A stretch of 53,754 nt of DNA from Streptoalloteichus tenebrarius (GCF_024171885.1 NZ_JAMTCP010000046.1:1261-55014), one strand, 5' to 3'; counted from the first letter of the stretch, positions 25,895 to 42,266 are shown. The notes: generated by a model not told the origin, from the letters alone. A program made the numbers and translations.

Positions 25895-27124
25895 TCAGTC
25901 GGCGTGGTCGGCCAGCTCCCGCTGCGCGTCGTGGCCGTGGATCCAGGCGAGGTCCCTCGGCAGGTGGACCAGGCGTGCGTCGCGTTCCTCGGCCGGCGCG
26001 CCGTCGGGCGCCTGGAAGCACTCACGGTTGCGGCGCGAGGCCATCTGGAGTTGGCGGGTGCGGGGACGGCGGACCGACTCGTACCGGCGTAGCGCCGCGG
26101 CCACCTCGTCCTGTCGAACGCCGGCGGGACGGTCGCTGAGACAGCCGGCGAGGCAGTCCGCGAGGACGACCGCGTCCTCGATGGCCTGGTTGGCGCCCTG
26201 CCCCTGGTGCGGCAACATCGGGTGGGCCGCGTCCCCCAGCAGGGTCATCCTGGCGCTGCTCCACCGTCGCACCGGCTCCCGGTCGTACAACGCCCACCGT
26301 GAGACGCTCTCCATCCCGCCGAGGAGGGCGGCGACGACCTCGTTCCACCCGGCGAAGGCCGCCAGGGCCTCGGCCGCCTCGCCCCGCGCGGACCAGGACT
26401 CGACCGTCCACTCCTCGTCGGGGATCACCGCGAGGACGTTGACCAGCCGGCCTCCGCTCACCGGGTAGGAGATCAGGTGTCGTCCCGGGCCGGGGAACAG
26501 CCACAGCGCCGGCCGGGTCGGGTCGAATCCCAGCTCGGGCAGGCGCGGCAGCCGCTCGACCGGCGCCAGCCCCCGGTAGCCGCTGGTCCCGGAGAACACC
26601 GGGCGGTCGGGTCCGGCGAGCGCCTCGCGCACCACCGAGTGCACCCCGTCCGCGCCGACCACCACCTCGGCCCTGGTGGCGGAGCCGTCGGCGAAGATCA
26701 CCTCGACGCCGTGCTCGTCCTCGGCCACCGCGACACACCGGTGTCCCAGCTCCAGCGCCCCGCCCTCGCGGACGTAGGTGTCCATCAGCAGCCGGTGCGC
26801 GTCGGCGCGGTGCACCGTGTAGAACGGCGCGCCGAACATCTCCTCGTAGGTGTCGCCCATCTCGTGCGAGCAGAAGACCCGCCCGCTGTGCCAGCGGTGG
26901 AACTGGATGCGCTGCGGCCGGACCGCCGCCTCGCTCCAGGTGTCGAGCAGCCCCATCCGGCGGAGCAGCCGACTGGCGTTGGCTCCCACCGCGATCCCCG
27001 CTCCGAGCGGGGTCAGCGCTGACGCCTGTTCGTGGACGACGACCTCGACGCCCCGGCGGTGCAGGGCGATGGCGGCCGTGAGGCCACCGATGCCGGCACC
27101 CACCACCGCGACAGTCGGACGCAT
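25895..27124 (-). CDS. FAD-dependent aromatic-ring monooxygenase
   Basis: The 409-residue protein is a class A flavoprotein hydroxylase of the 3-hydroxybenzoate/salicylate hydroxylase type. It shows the dinucleotide fold VAVVGAGIGGLTAAIALHRR at the N-terminus, the DG motif VVGADGVHSVVREAL near 165, and the FAD ribityl loop LLGDAAHPMLPHQGQGANQA near 300. It hydroxylates an aromatic or related substrate with NAD(P)H and O2. It is convergent with the MarR gene (5 bp between stops). No catabolic partner gene is adjacent. Confidence 0.85.
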   Translation of the reverse strand: MRPTVAVVGAGIGGLTAAIALHRRGVEVVVHEQASALTPLGAGIAVGANASRLLRRMGLLDTWSEAAVRPQRIQFHRWHSGRVFCSHEMGDTYEEMFGAPFYTVHRADAHRLLMDTYVREGGALELGHRCVAVAEDEHGVEVIFADGSATRAEVVVGADGVHSVVREALAGPDRPVFSGTSGYRGLAPVERLPRLPELGFDPTRPALWLFPGPGRHLISYPVSGGRLVNVLAVIPDEEWTVESWSARGEAAEALAAFAGWNEVVAALLGGMESVSRWALYDREPVRRWSSARMTLLGDAAHPMLPHQGQGANQAIEDAVVLADCLAGCLSDRPAGVRQDEVAAALRRYESVRRPRTRQLQMASRRNRECFQAPDGAPAEERDARLVHLPRDLAWIHGHDAQRELADHAD

Positions 27125-27211
27125 CGGTTCGATCCTCTCGTCGGCGAGGGCTTCGGTTTCCGCCAGGCGGTCACGATGGCACGGCGGGTGGCCGCGGAGG
27201 GGAAGACGGAA

Positions 27212-27496
27212 TCAGTCCGTGACCGTCACGCCATGCCAGAAGGCGACGTGGTCCTTGATCTGCCGGGCGGCGTCCTTGGGTTCGGGGTAGTACCACGCGG
27301 CGTCCTCGTTCCGCGCCCCGTCGACGACCACGCTGTAGTAGCTCGCCTCGCCCTTCCAGGGGCAGAACGTCGTCGTGTCCGACTCGACCAGGTACTCCCT
27401 GCGCACCGAGTCGATCGGGAAGTAGTGGTTGCCCTCGACGATGACCGTGTCGTCGCTCTCGGCCAGGACGACGCCGTTCCATTGTGCGGTAGCCAT
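27212..27496 (-). CDS. DUF427 domain protein
   Basis: The 94-residue protein matches the small beta-rich DUF427 family: WNGVVLAESDDTVIVEGNHY, FCPWKGEASYYSVVVDG and AAWYYPEPKDAARQIKDHVA are its conserved blocks. The biochemical role of the family is not established. It lies 87 bp from the monooxygenase start on the same strand. Confidence 0.9.
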   Translation of the reverse strand: MATAQWNGVVLAESDDTVIVEGNHYFPIDSVRREYLVESDTTTFCPWKGEASYYSVVVDGARNEDAAWYYPEPKDAARQIKDHVAFWHGVTVTD

Positions 27497-27560
27497 GTGG
27501 TCATTCTCCCCTGGGGCGATGTCCTTGCGCGTGCACGGCCTGAGCTGGCGCAGACGAATG

Positions 27561-27600
27561 ACGAGAAGCTCCCGCAGGAGACGAGAAGCTCCCGCAGGAG
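27561..27600. repeat. Exact 20-bp tandem duplication
   Basis: The unit ACGAGAAGCTCCCGCAGGAG occurs twice in a row, and a third diverged copy (ATGAGCAAGGTCCCGTCGGAG) runs into the left arm of the adjacent terminator. It lies between the DUF427 gene and the terminator of the Dab operon; no coding role. Confidence 0.85.
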
Positions 27601-27608
27601 ATGAGCAA

Positions 27609-27644
27609 GGTCCCGTCGGAGACGCGGACGCCTCCGACGGGACC
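27609..27644 (-). terminator. Intrinsic terminator of the Dab polymer operon
   Basis: GGTCCCGTCGGAG and CTCCGACGGGACC form a perfect 13-bp stem with a 10-nt loop, 14 bp beyond the aspartokinase stop on the minus strand. There is no strong U-tract, as is common in high-GC actinobacteria. It marks the 3' end of the four-gene operon. Confidence 0.75.
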
Positions 27645-27658
27645 CGGGATCGCCCGGC

Positions 27659-28978
27659 TCAGGCCGGGTTCCTCACCCCGTCACTGTCGAGTTCGTCGTC
27701 CAGCGCCGGATCGTTGGCCTCCAACCACCCTGAGGTCCCCGGAAGGGACGCCCACGCGCGCGCCGGCTCGGACTCCTGCTCCAGGAACGCCTCGTGCAAC
27801 GCCAGCACCGCCGGCATCAGATCCGACTCCTGGCACAACAGGGCAAGCCGCCGGGGGTGGATGGCGACACCCTGCACGGTGATGCCGCCTGCGCGCAACG
27901 CGGCGAGCGCGCCGGGCAGCACGTCGGGGTGACGGCCGATTCCTCGGCCCACCAGCGACACCTTCCCGAACGGACCAGACCACTCGTCGCCGGGCAGGTC
28001 ACCGCGCGTCCGCAGCTCCGCCAGCGCGGCCCTGACCTCGGCCCTGTCGTCCGCGTGCACCGTGAACGACAGCGTGCTGTCCGCGTCGACCCTGACCAGG
28101 TCGAGCGGGACGGACGTCCGGGTGAGCGCCCCGAACACCGCCGGCAACGCCTCGTCCCCGACGTCGGCGACCCGGCACCGCCACTGCCCGGCCTGGTGGG
28201 CCAGGCCCACCACCGGGCGGTGCGGAGCGTCAACCGCGCCGGCGGGGCTGTTTCCGACCCACGTTCCGGGCGAGGGCAGCGCGCTGGACCGCACGTGCAC
28301 CGGCACCCGGTGCGCCGCCGCGTGCTCCACGGCGGACTGGGCCAGCACCCGCGCGCCACCCGCGACCATCTCCGCCATGTCCTCGTACCCGATGGCGTCG
28401 AGCTTGTGCGCGTGGGCGACATGTCTGGGGTCGGAGGTGAACACCCCGTCGACGTCGGTGTAGATCTCGCACGCGTCCGCGCCGAGCGCGGCGGCCAGGG
28501 CGACCGCCGTGGTGTCCGAGCCGCCCCGCGCCAGCGTGGTCAGCGCGCCGGTCGCGGTCGCGGCCCCCTGGAACCCGGCGACGACGGGGACCACGCCCTC
28601 GCCGAGGCTCCTGGTCAGGGGTGCGGGGTCCACGTGGACGATGCGGGCCCTGCCGTGCACCCCGTCGGTGAGGATCCCGGCCTCCGGTCCGCTCAACGGC
28701 CGTGCCGCCACGCCCAGTTCGGCCAACGCGAGCGCCAGTGCGGCGGTGGACGCCACCTCCCCGGTGCTCAGCAACAGATCGTGGTGCGGGCTCGCCGGGG
28801 CCGTGGACAACTCCTGGGCCAGGGCGACCAGTTTGTCGGTCGTGGAGCCCATGGCGGAGACGACCACGACGACGTCGTGCCCCGCCGCGCGGCTGTCGTG
28901 GACCCGCCGCGCCACCGCGCGGACCCGGGCGGCGTCCCCCACGGAGGTGCCGCCGAACTTCTGCACCAGCAGACTCAT
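27659..28978 (-). CDS. Aspartokinase of the diaminobutyrate operon
   Basis: This 439-residue kinase phosphorylates aspartate, the first step to aspartate semialdehyde. It shows the N-terminal [20 protein letters not shown], the GQ-loop-like region [20 protein letters not shown], the [20 protein letters not shown] nucleotide site and [11 protein letters not shown]. Tandem ACT domains follow from about 265 and should set feedback control; whether they still bind Lys/Thr cannot be read by eye. Its ATG overlaps the aminotransferase stop. A cluster-dedicated aspartokinase is expected when a pathway drains aspartate semialdehyde. It is not next to asd, so it is probably a second copy. Confidence 0.9.
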   Translation of the reverse strand: MSLLVQKFGGTSVGDAARVRAVARRVHDSRAAGHDVVVVVSAMGSTTDKLVALAQELSTAPASPHHDLLLSTGEVASTAALALALAELGVAARPLSGPEAGILTDGVHGRARIVHVDPAPLTRSLGEGVVPVVAGFQGAATATGALTTLARGGSDTTAVALAAALGADACEIYTDVDGVFTSDPRHVAHAHKLDAIGYEDMAEMVAGGARVLAQSAVEHAAAHRVPVHVRSSALPSPGTWVGNSPAGAVDAPHRPVVGLAHQAGQWRCRVADVGDEALPAVFGALTRTSVPLDLVRVDADSTLSFTVHADDRAEVRAALAELRTRGDLPGDEWSGPFGKVSLVGRGIGRHPDVLPGALAALRAGGITVQGVAIHPRRLALLCQESDLMPAVLALHEAFLEQESEPARAWASLPGTSGWLEANDPALDDELDSDGVRNPA

Positions 28979-30345
28979 GCCAGCTCCCTGAGAGCGGTGT
29001 CGTAGGCGTCGAGGAGGATGTCGCAGGCGGTGTCGACGACGTCCGGGGTGACGTTGAGGGGCGGCAGCATCCGCACGACCGCGTCGTGCCGGCCACCCAG
29101 CTCCAGGATCAGGCCGCGTCGCAACGCGTGCGCCTGCACCGCCCGGCCCAGCGCGCCGGCCGGCGCCCCGGTGACCGGGTCGGCCAGCTCGACACCCCAC
29201 ATCAGGCCCAGCCCGCGCACGTCGTGCGTCCACGGCTGGTTCCGCAGCGGCTCCAGCCGGTCGGCGATCTGCTCCCCACGCGCCCGCACGTTGGCCAGCA
29301 CGTCGTCGCGCCGGATGATGCGGATCGCCTCCACGCCGGCGGCGAAGGCGAGCTGGTTGCCGCGGAAGGTGCCGATGTGCGCGCCCGGCTTCCACTGGTC
29401 GAGCCGGCGGTGGTAGAGGATGAGCGCGACGGGGAGTCCGATGCCGCTCAGCGCCTTGGACGCCACCACGATGTCGGGCTCGATGTCGTACTGCTCGAAG
29501 GCGAACCAGGTGCCGGTGCGCCCGCAGCCGGTCTGCACCTCGTCGACGATCAGCAGGACGTCGAGCGCGCGGGTCAGCTCCCGCACCCGCCGGACGAACT
29601 CCCTCCTGGCGGGCACCACGCCGCCCTCGCCCTGCACGAGCTCCAGGATCACCGCGGCCGGCAGGGGGATGCCGCCGTTGGGGTCCCGCAGGGCCCGCTC
29701 CAGCAGCGTCACGCAGTTGGTCTCGCACGAGTGAGGGTCGAGGCCCAGCGGGCACCGCGCGCAGGAGGAGTAGGGGAAGAAGTGCACTCCCGGCACCTGG
29801 TTGGCCACCGGTTGTTTTGGCGACACCAGTCCGGTCACCGACATCGCGGCGTGCGTGGAGCCGTGGAAACCGCCCTGGAACGACACGATCTCGCCGCGCC
29901 CGGTCACGATCTTGGCGAGCTTGATCGCGGCCTCCACGGCGTTGGCCCCGGTCGGCCCGCAGAAGTGGATTTTCATCTGGTCCCGCAGCGCCGGTGGCAG
30001 CATCGAGAGCTGGGCCTCGACGAAGGCGTCCTTGGCCGGGGTCGGGAAGTCCAGCCCGTGCACCAGCACCGACGACTGCCGGGCCACCACCTCCACCAGC
30101 TCCGGGTGGTTGTGCCCGAGGGACAGCACACCGGCTCCGGTGAGGAAGTCGATGAACACGTTGCCGTCGACGTCCCGCACGAAGCTGCCCGTGCCCTCGG
30201 CGATGGCGATCGGCAGGTTGCGCGGGTAGGTGCGGGCGCTGGACTCCCACCGGTCCTGGCGGGCCAGGAACTCCGCCGAGCGCGGCCCGGGGAGGTCGGA
30301 CCCGACGTGGGGACGGGTCAGGGCGTCGGGCGCGTGGACGGTCAC
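28975..30345 (-). CDS. dat: Diaminobutyrate--2-oxoglutarate aminotransferase
   Basis: This 456-residue class III PLP aminotransferase (EctB/Dat/PvdH group) makes L-2,4-diaminobutyrate from aspartate semialdehyde and glutamate. Visible motifs are [38 protein letters not shown] (phosphate site), [32 protein letters not shown] (PLP Asp) and ASKALSGIG with the Schiff-base Lys near 298. The GTG at 30345 has GAGGAG 7 nt upstream. The gene overlaps its neighbours on both sides by about 4 nt. No ectoine genes follow, which argues for a Dab end use here. Confidence 0.9.
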   Translation of the reverse strand: MTVHAPDALTRPHVGSDLPGPRSAEFLARQDRWESSARTYPRNLPIAIAEGTGSFVRDVDGNVFIDFLTGAGVLSLGHNHPELVEVVARQSSVLVHGLDFPTPAKDAFVEAQLSMLPPALRDQMKIHFCGPTGANAVEAAIKLAKIVTGRGEIVSFQGGFHGSTHAAMSVTGLVSPKQPVANQVPGVHFFPYSSCARCPLGLDPHSCETNCVTLLERALRDPNGGIPLPAAVILELVQGEGGVVPARREFVRRVRELTRALDVLLIVDEVQTGCGRTGTWFAFEQYDIEPDIVVASKALSGIGLPVALILYHRRLDQWKPGAHIGTFRGNQLAFAAGVEAIRIIRRDDVLANVRARGEQIADRLEPLRNQPWTHDVRGLGLMWGVELADPVTGAPAGALGRAVQAHALRRGLILELGGRHDAVVRMLPPLNVTPDVVDTACDILLDAYDTALRELA

Positions 30346-31238
30346 AGGACACTCCTCGAGGATGTGGTGGCCACTGGCGTCTTCTCGTCGACGAACAGGT
30401 AGCCGGTGATCCCGCTGATCACCAGGCCGTGCTCGCCGTTCTCGGCGGTCATCACGCCGCCGTGGGTGCGCACCCGCACGGGGAACGGCACTCCCCACGC
30501 GCGGTGCGCGACATAGCCGGTCGCGGCGACCCCGGTGCCGCACGCCTGGGTCTCGTCCTCGACGCCGACCTCGAACGTGCGCAGCGCGACGTGGTCCTCC
30601 GCGCGGTACACGTAGTCCACGTGCAGGCCCTCGGGGTGGTTGAGCAGCCGGCACAACCGCTCGTCGTGGGCCAGCTTCGCGCCCTCGCGGCGCACGTCGA
30701 TCGAGTGGAAGTCGAACGGGTCGTCCACGACGATCACCAGGTGCGGCAGGCCGCTGAAGGCGAAGTACCAGTCGGGCCGCACCTGCTGGTACTCCCGCCC
30801 CGGCCCGAGCGCCACCCTCGGCTCACCGTCCACCATGGACACCCACTTGACGCCGTCGTCGGTCTCGACGTGGTCCTCTGTGGACAGATAGCCCCGCTCG
30901 ACCCCGTAGCGCGTCACGCAGCGCAGGGCGTTGCCGCACATCTGGGCGTGCGTGCCGTCGCACTCGAAGTACGTCATCCGCAGGGGAGAGACCGAGGGCC
31001 GGACGAACGCGACCCCGTCGATCTTGGGCGTGGTGAGCGAGCGGCACAGCTCCCGCGCCAGCGTCGAGGTGACGGCCGCCGGCGGCAGGCCGCTCCGCTC
31101 CTCGTCCACGATCATGATCACGTTGCCGTTGCCGTGCATGACGGCGAACCAGAGGGTGTCGAGGGGGACGCCCTCCACCACGCGCCGACGGAGAGCCGCC
31201 AACTCGCCGTCGAGGACGCGGTTGTGCTGATCTGACAT
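30342..31238 (-). CDS. DapF-like amino-acid epimerase (putative Dab epimerase)
   Basis: This 298-residue protein is a cofactor-independent two-cysteine epimerase related to diaminopimelate epimerase. Both catalytic cysteines are present: [13 protein letters not shown] near 101 and [14 protein letters not shown] near 233. The N-terminal [20 protein letters not shown] corresponds to the DapF substrate loop. Placement between the polymerase and Dab aminotransferase genes, overlapping the latter, suggests that the substrate is diaminobutyrate (L-Dab to D-Dab) rather than diaminopimelate. Genuine dapF normally lies elsewhere with housekeeping genes. Substrate is an inference; the fold is clear. 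Confidence 0.8.
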   Translation of the reverse strand: MSDQHNRVLDGELAALRRRVVEGVPLDTLWFAVMHGNGNVIMIVDEERSGLPPAAVTSTLARELCRSLTTPKIDGVAFVRPSVSPLRMTYFECDGTHAQMCGNALRCVTRYGVERGYLSTEDHVETDDGVKWVSMVDGEPRVALGPGREYQQVRPDWYFAFSGLPHLVIVVDDPFDFHSIDVRREGAKLAHDERLCRLLNHPEGLHVDYVYRAEDHVALRTFEVGVEDETQACGTGVAATGYVAHRAWGVPFPVRVRTHGGVMTAENGEHGLVISGITGYLFVDEKTPVATTSSRSVL

Positions 31239-31273
31239 GCGACATCCCTTTCCGGGAGGCGGGAAATCGGGGG

Positions 31274-35323
<4,050 letters not shown>

Positions 35324-36426
35324 CGCACCTCCCTTTCGGGATTCGGTCGTGCGGAAACGGTTTTCGTCGTCGCCACGGAGATGGCGGCGCCGTTTTGGTG
35401 GTGGTTCGACCGCCGCGCCGGTGAACGGGCCTGAAACGACGGGTGTCCGGCGCGCCCGTTGGCGGTCGCTTTCGTCTCGTCGACGTGAACCGCTCGGCGG
35501 CGTCAGCGCCGCCGGCGACACGGTGCCGCGGTGGGCGGCGGCGGTGGCCGAGCCGCGTCGGCCCCGGGCCCCACGTTGCATCGGTTCACAGTGTTTCCCC
35601 CAGATCAGCCGGTTTCCCGCTGACGCGCGCGGCGGGGCCACCGGGCCAGGGAACCCGGTGAGGCCTGTCTCGCCCCGCACCAGGCCGCCCGACCGACCCC
35701 GTCACACCGAACCGCGAACCACCATTCACGACGGGTGCCGGGATAGCGCCCCTTCGCGCCGCCTGAATCGGGCCGACCTGATTACCGGGAGAATGTCACA
35801 CCGGATCGGCTGCTACCAGGAGACATCGGGCCGGTGGTCCGAACGGAAGAGTCGGGGCGGCCGACGCGAGCACGGTGCCACTGGTCGTTCCGGACGCGGG
35901 GACGCCGGTCGACCGTCTGCCGGACAAATTAACGGCGTGTTACGTTCCGCGTGTCGCCACGGAACAACGGGGCGACCTTTTGCGAGTTATTTCCCTCTTC
36001 CCTCGTCAGGGAAAGGTTTCCGTCGCGGGGAGGGCGGTGGCGCGGCCGGGCCGGTCTTCCGCGCTGGTCATGTGCCCCCGGATTCCTCGGACGCCCGTTC
36101 CCAATGTGCGGGGGAGAGCTGTCACCGCGACCCCCGTTGCGCCCCACGGCCGTGTCCGCGTGCGTCCGGGGCGACGCGGCCGTGCGGCCGTTCACAGGAG
36201 CGGGTGTGGTCGGGTCGGACGCGTCCTGAGTGGACGTAACACGGAGGATCTCTTCGGTGTAAGACGCCCGTAACACCGAGAGGTTGGCTCCGTGGAAAGA
36301 TTCCCGCAAGCTTGACGGCCCCTCATGATCACGTGCTGGGCAGGACACGCCGTCGCCCCGGCCGTGGAGCGGCGCTCGGGGCGAGGGTCGACGCGGCGAC
36401 GGGGGCGAGGAGCGCGACTGGTCAGG
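35324..36426. promoter_or_regulatory. 1.1-kb control region upstream of the polymer operon
   Basis: No convincing gene is present; the long frames here lack protein character. It must hold the operon promoter. Notable elements are GTGTTACGT at 35937-35945 and its exact inverse ACGTAACAC at 36234-36242, a CGGTGT/ACACCG pair at 36255-36278, and a small hairpin TTCCCT-cgtc-AGGGAA at 35998-36013. The TAACAC-type boxes recur four times and may bind a regulator. Several AT-rich patches (for example CAAATTAACGG near 35925) stand out from the surrounding GC. Confidence 0.45.
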
Positions 36427-38214
36427 TCACCGGTGCCGCGGGTCGTCGCCAACCTCGTCCTCGGGCTCGGTGGCGTGCGCGGTGACCTCCGATGGCGCGG
36501 GCGGGTGCTCGGTCTCGCGCCGCCCGGCGCCCCGGAGCCTGACGTGGGCCTCGGCCCGCATCCGCTCGCTCATGTGGGGGTGGTGCAGCTCGAACGCCGG
36601 CCGCTCCGACCGGATGCGCGGCAACGCCAGGAAGTTGTGCCGGGGCGGCGGGCAGGTCGTGGCCCACTCCAGCGAGTTGCCGTGCCCCCACGGGTCGTCC
36701 ACCTCGACGGGCTGGCCGTACCGGTAGCTCCGCACCACGTTCCACAGGAACGGGAGCACCGACAGGCCCAGGACGAACGCGCCGACGGTGGAGACCGTGT
36801 TGAGCGTGGTGAACCCGTCGCTGGGCAGGTAGTCGGCGTAGCGCCGGGGCATCCCCATGTCCCCGAGCCAGTGGTGGACCAGGAACGTGGTGTGGAAGCC
36901 GACGAAGGTGAGCCAGAAGTGCAGCTTCGCCAGCCGCTCGTCCATCATCCGCCCGGTCATCTTGGGGAACCAGAAGTAGATCCCGGCGAACGTGGCGAAG
37001 ACGATCGTGCCGAACAGCACGTAGTGGAAGTGCGCCACCACGAAGTAGGTGTCGGTGACGTGGAAGTCCAGCGGCGGCGAGGCCAGGAGCACGCCCGTCA
37101 GACCGCCCAGCAGGAAGGTCACCAGGAAGCCGATCGACCACAGCATCGGTGACTCGAACGTCAGCGAGCCCCGCCACAGGGTGCCGATCCAGTTGAAGAA
37201 CTTCACGCCGGTCGGCACCGCGATCAGGTAGGTCGCGAAGGCGAAGAAGGGCAGCAGGACCGCGCCGGTGGCGTACATGTGGTGCGCCCACACCAGCGCC
37301 GACAGGCCGGTGATGGCCATCGTGGCCAGCACGAGCCCCTTGTAGCCGAAGACGGGCTTGCGGCTGAACACGGGCAGGATCTCGGTGACGATGCCGAAGA
37401 ACGGCAACGCCACGATGTAGACCTCGGGGTGGCCGAAGAACCAGAACAGGTGCTGCCACAGGATCGGGCCGCCGTGCTCGGGGTCGAAGACGTGCGCCCC
37501 CAGGGTCCGGTCGGCCAGCAGGGCCAGCAACGCCGCCGTGAGGACGGGGAACGCGATGAGGACCAGGACGCTGGTCAGGAGGATGTTCCAGGTGAACAGC
37601 GGCATCCGCCACATCGTCATGCCGGGGGCGCGCAGGCACGCGACCGTCGTGACCATGTTGACCGCGCCCAGGATCGTGCCGAGGCCGCTGATCACCAGGC
37701 CCACGTTCCACAGGTTCGCGCCGACGCCGGGGGAGTGCTCGCTCAGCGACAGCGGGGTGTAGGCGAACCAGCCGAAGTCGGCCGCGCCGCCCGGCGTGAG
37801 GAACCCGCCGAGCGTGATCAGGCCGCCGAACAGGAACAACCAGTACGACAACGCGTTCAGGCGCGGGAACGCCACGTCGGGCGAGCCGATCTGCAACGGC
37901 AGGACGTAGTTGGCGAAGCCGAACACGGTCGGCGTCGCGTAGAGCAGCATCATCACGGTGCCGTGCATCGTGAAGAGCTGGTTGTACTGCTCGGTGGACA
38001 GGAACTGGAGTCCTGGTCGTGCCAGCTCCGCCCGCATGAGCAGCGCCATCAGCCCACCGACGAGGAAGAACCCGAACGCCGTGACGAGGTACAGCAGCCC
38101 GATCTGCTTTTGATCCGTCGTGCGCAGCAACGCCAACAGGCGCGACCCCTTGCCACCCGAGTGCTGCCGGTACCCGAGGGCGGCCGGTCGGGGAGCCACC
38201 GCGGTCACACGCAT
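36427..38214 (-). CDS. ctaD: Cytochrome c oxidase subunit I (orphan CtaD paralogue)
   Basis: This 595-residue heme-copper oxidase subunit has all key ligands: [12 protein letters not shown] (low-spin heme His), [15 protein letters not shown] (CuB His and the cross-linked Tyr), [10 protein letters not shown] (CuB His pair) and [11 protein letters not shown] (heme a3/low-spin His). About 12 transmembrane helices are visible, and a charged ~70-residue tail follows YRYGQP. It reduces O2 at the membrane and pumps protons. No subunit II, III or assembly gene is nearby, so it must use partners encoded elsewhere, as solitary actinobacterial ctaD copies do. It precedes the polymer operon on the same strand, separated by 1.1 kb. 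Confidence 0.93.
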   Translation of the reverse strand: MRVTAVAPRPAALGYRQHSGGKGSRLLALLRTTDQKQIGLLYLVTAFGFFLVGGLMALLMRAELARPGLQFLSTEQYNQLFTMHGTVMMLLYATPTVFGFANYVLPLQIGSPDVAFPRLNALSYWLFLFGGLITLGGFLTPGGAADFGWFAYTPLSLSEHSPGVGANLWNVGLVISGLGTILGAVNMVTTVACLRAPGMTMWRMPLFTWNILLTSVLVLIAFPVLTAALLALLADRTLGAHVFDPEHGGPILWQHLFWFFGHPEVYIVALPFFGIVTEILPVFSRKPVFGYKGLVLATMAITGLSALVWAHHMYATGAVLLPFFAFATYLIAVPTGVKFFNWIGTLWRGSLTFESPMLWSIGFLVTFLLGGLTGVLLASPPLDFHVTDTYFVVAHFHYVLFGTIVFATFAGIYFWFPKMTGRMMDERLAKLHFWLTFVGFHTTFLVHHWLGDMGMPRRYADYLPSDGFTTLNTVSTVGAFVLGLSVLPFLWNVVRSYRYGQPVEVDDPWGHGNSLEWATTCPPPRHNFLALPRIRSERPAFELHHPHMSERMRAEAHVRLRGAGRRETEHPPAPSEVTAHATEPEDEVGDDPRHR

Positions 38215-38631
38215 CCCACCTTGCCATCGTGATGTTCGGCGGGACCCGACTACCCCGTTGGCACGGCTTCAAACCGCCCTGGTTCACCATGAGCGGCCCG
38301 AGGACTGCCGTCGTCTCCTCGTCGAGGAGCGACATGCTGTGTCCATTGTGGACACTTGATCATTGGCGGTCCGTGGTGGTGAACGAACTCTGGGGTGGTC
38401 GCAGCGTGTGGAAGAACGTGCCGCCCGCAATGGCGAAATGCTGTTAGGCGTCCTGTTCGCGGGGGTTGCGCGAATTGGGCGGTGAGTGTGTGTGATGGCG
38501 TCGTTCTGTCCCGGGCTCTCCTGGGAGGCGAGCGGGCACAGATGAGGAGTATTCACGTTCGTGGTGCGATCGCCGGCACCACCCAGATTGACTACTGTGC
38601 GTGATGCTCGTCCCGCCTACAGTGACGTTCC
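38215..38631. promoter_or_regulatory. Divergent intergenic region, ctaD / ABC exporter
   Basis: These 417 bp separate the divergent ctaD and ABC transporter genes. I see no gene. TTGACT occurs near 38588 and TACAGT near 38617, but the 24-nt spacing is too long for a standard promoter. No clear operator palindrome was found. Confidence 0.4.
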
Positions 38632-40665
<2,034 letters not shown>

Positions 40666-40791
40666 CTCCTTGCCCGCCGACGGCGCGGCGAGGAGGAACG
40701 GAGCGCCAGGACTCGCCGGGCTGACCCCCAACAGGGGCGACCTTCGCCCTCCTCAGTGCTCTATCGCTCCCCATGAAGGGTATGTTGAGGA

Positions 40792-41253
40792 GTGATGGGG
40801 AAGCTGAAGTGCGGGACGGGGAGGCTGAGGGTGGATGACGTGATCCAGGAGCGGGCCGGGGTGCCGGTGCTGGTCTGCGACCCGGACGGGCCGCCGATCG
40901 GCACCACGCGGGACGCGCTGGACCTGATCGGCGCCAGCTTCCTCGGGGCCGAGGTGGTGGCCGTGCCCGCCAGCCGGCTGGACGACGACTTCTTCTCGCT
41001 GGGCACCCGCTTCGCCGGCGAGGTCATGCAGAAGTTCGTCAACCACCGGCTGCGGCTGGCCGTCGTCGGCGACCTCTCCCGCCACCTGGCGGCCAGCTCG
41101 GCCCTGCGCGCCCTCGTCCACGAGTCGAACCGGGCCGACCACGTGTGGTTCGTCCCCGACCTCGACGCCCTCGACGAGCGGCTCCGCGCCCTCACCCCGC
41201 CGCCCGGCCCGACCCCGGGAACCGACGAGATCACCGACAGCCAGACCGGGTGA
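40792..41253 (+). CDS. DUF4180 domain protein
   Basis: The 153-residue product matches DUF4180: TTRDALDLIGASFLGAEVVA, ASRLDDDFFSLGTRFAGEVM, QKFVNHRLRLAVVGDLSRHL and VHESNRADHVWFVPDLDAL are the conserved blocks. The first start is a GTG at 40792, with an ATG three bases later; GAGGAG lies just upstream. The fold resembles a small alpha/beta protein; function is unknown. It stands alone, 126 bp after the ABC exporter. Confidence 0.85.
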   Translation: MMGKLKCGTGRLRVDDVIQERAGVPVLVCDPDGPPIGTTRDALDLIGASFLGAEVVAVPASRLDDDFFSLGTRFAGEVMQKFVNHRLRLAVVGDLSRHLAASSALRALVHESNRADHVWFVPDLDALDERLRALTPPPGPTPGTDEITDSQTG

Positions 41254-41343
41254 ACTGACCCGTTGCGCCCCGGTCCGCCGTCGAGCGGAGACGTCGACCT
41301 CTGGCGTCCCCGTTCGGCCGCCGGCGTCGAAGCCGTCCGGGGT

Positions 41344-41632
41344 TCAGCTTCTCCGCTCCCCGGCGCGTTCCAGCCACTCCGCGATGTCAGCCACGACCGA
41401 GAGGTCGACGTGGTTGCGGCGCTTCGTACTCCGCTGGCGTCGACGGCCCTGAACCCGGGAAGGACAGGTGGTTGTCTGCCTCGTGGACACGGATCGTGAC
41501 GTTCGACCGGTGAGCGAGCCCGGCGCCCCACCGCGCGAGATCGTCGGCGACGGTCACCTGGTGGTCGCGGCTGCCCTGGAGAACCAGCATCGGCAGGTCC
41601 AGCGACAGGTCCAGCGACGCTGAGGGGATCCT
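41344..41632 (-). pseudogene. Alpha/beta hydrolase C-terminal fragment
   Basis: On the minus strand LDLPMLVLQGSRDHQVTVAD, RWGAGLAHRSNVTIRVHE and ADNHLSFPGSGPSTPAEYE show the acid-histidine end of an alpha/beta hydrolase (the D of SRDHQ and the H of ADNH). After a frameshift near 41430 it continues NHVDLSVVADIAEWLERAGE to the stop at 41344. The nucleophile elbow half is missing. It joins directly to a fragment of an HTH regulator on the other strand. Confidence 0.7.
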
Positions 41633-41656
41633 GGAGGTGGCTGAGGAACGCCGGAT

Positions 41657-42013
41657 GCGGGGCGGGTCGAGCGCCGGTACCGCCTGCGCCCGGAGCACGC
41701 GGTCGTCGACGCCGACGCGATGGCTCCGCTGACGCTCGATGACCATCGACGCGCATTCGCCGGCGCGATGGCCGCGCTGGTCGCCGAGTTCGACGCCTAC
41801 CTCGGGCGTGGCCGGGCCGACCTCGCGTCCGACCTGGTCGGGTACCGCCAGCACGCGGTCTGGTCCAGCCGGGAGGAGCTGCTCCAGATGATCAGCGAAC
41901 TCCGCGCCGTGATCGCGCCCCGCCTGACCCATCGCGCCACCGAGGACCGCGCGCGGTACCTGCTTAGCCCGATCCCGTTCCCGGCGGAGGAACCGGCCGC
42001 CGACTCCGACTGA
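41657..42013 (+). pseudogene. HTH (ArsR-type) regulator C-terminal fragment
   Basis: The frame reads VERRYRLRPEHAVVDADAMA, PLTLDDHRRAFAGAMAALVA, EFDAYLGRGRADLASDLVGY and RARYLLSPIPFPAEEPA, which is the dimerisation C-terminus of an actinobacterial winged-helix regulator family. The DNA-binding N-terminus is missing; the nearest ATG is at 41720 and no ribosome binding site fits. The 5' edge borders the hydrolase fragment, suggesting that one deletion removed the ends of both genes. Confidence 0.6.
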
Positions 42014-42266
42014 CACACGACGGGCGTCGGAGGAACAGCCAAGGACAGACGACCGAGGTCGTCCCCGTGATCAGAGGGCTCTCGCGCGACTCGCGAGGAA
42101 TGGGTGGAAGTCGTGCTCCCACAAGGCAGCGAGCCTCCCGCCCGTGATCTGCTCGTCCACCGGTCGGCCTGATCTTTCCAGCGTGCCCACGTGATCGTCC
42201 CAGCGAGTGGGTCCTTTTCGCGCGCGGGACCAGGACGGCCGTGCCCGGCCTCCTGGCTCGGCGCGG

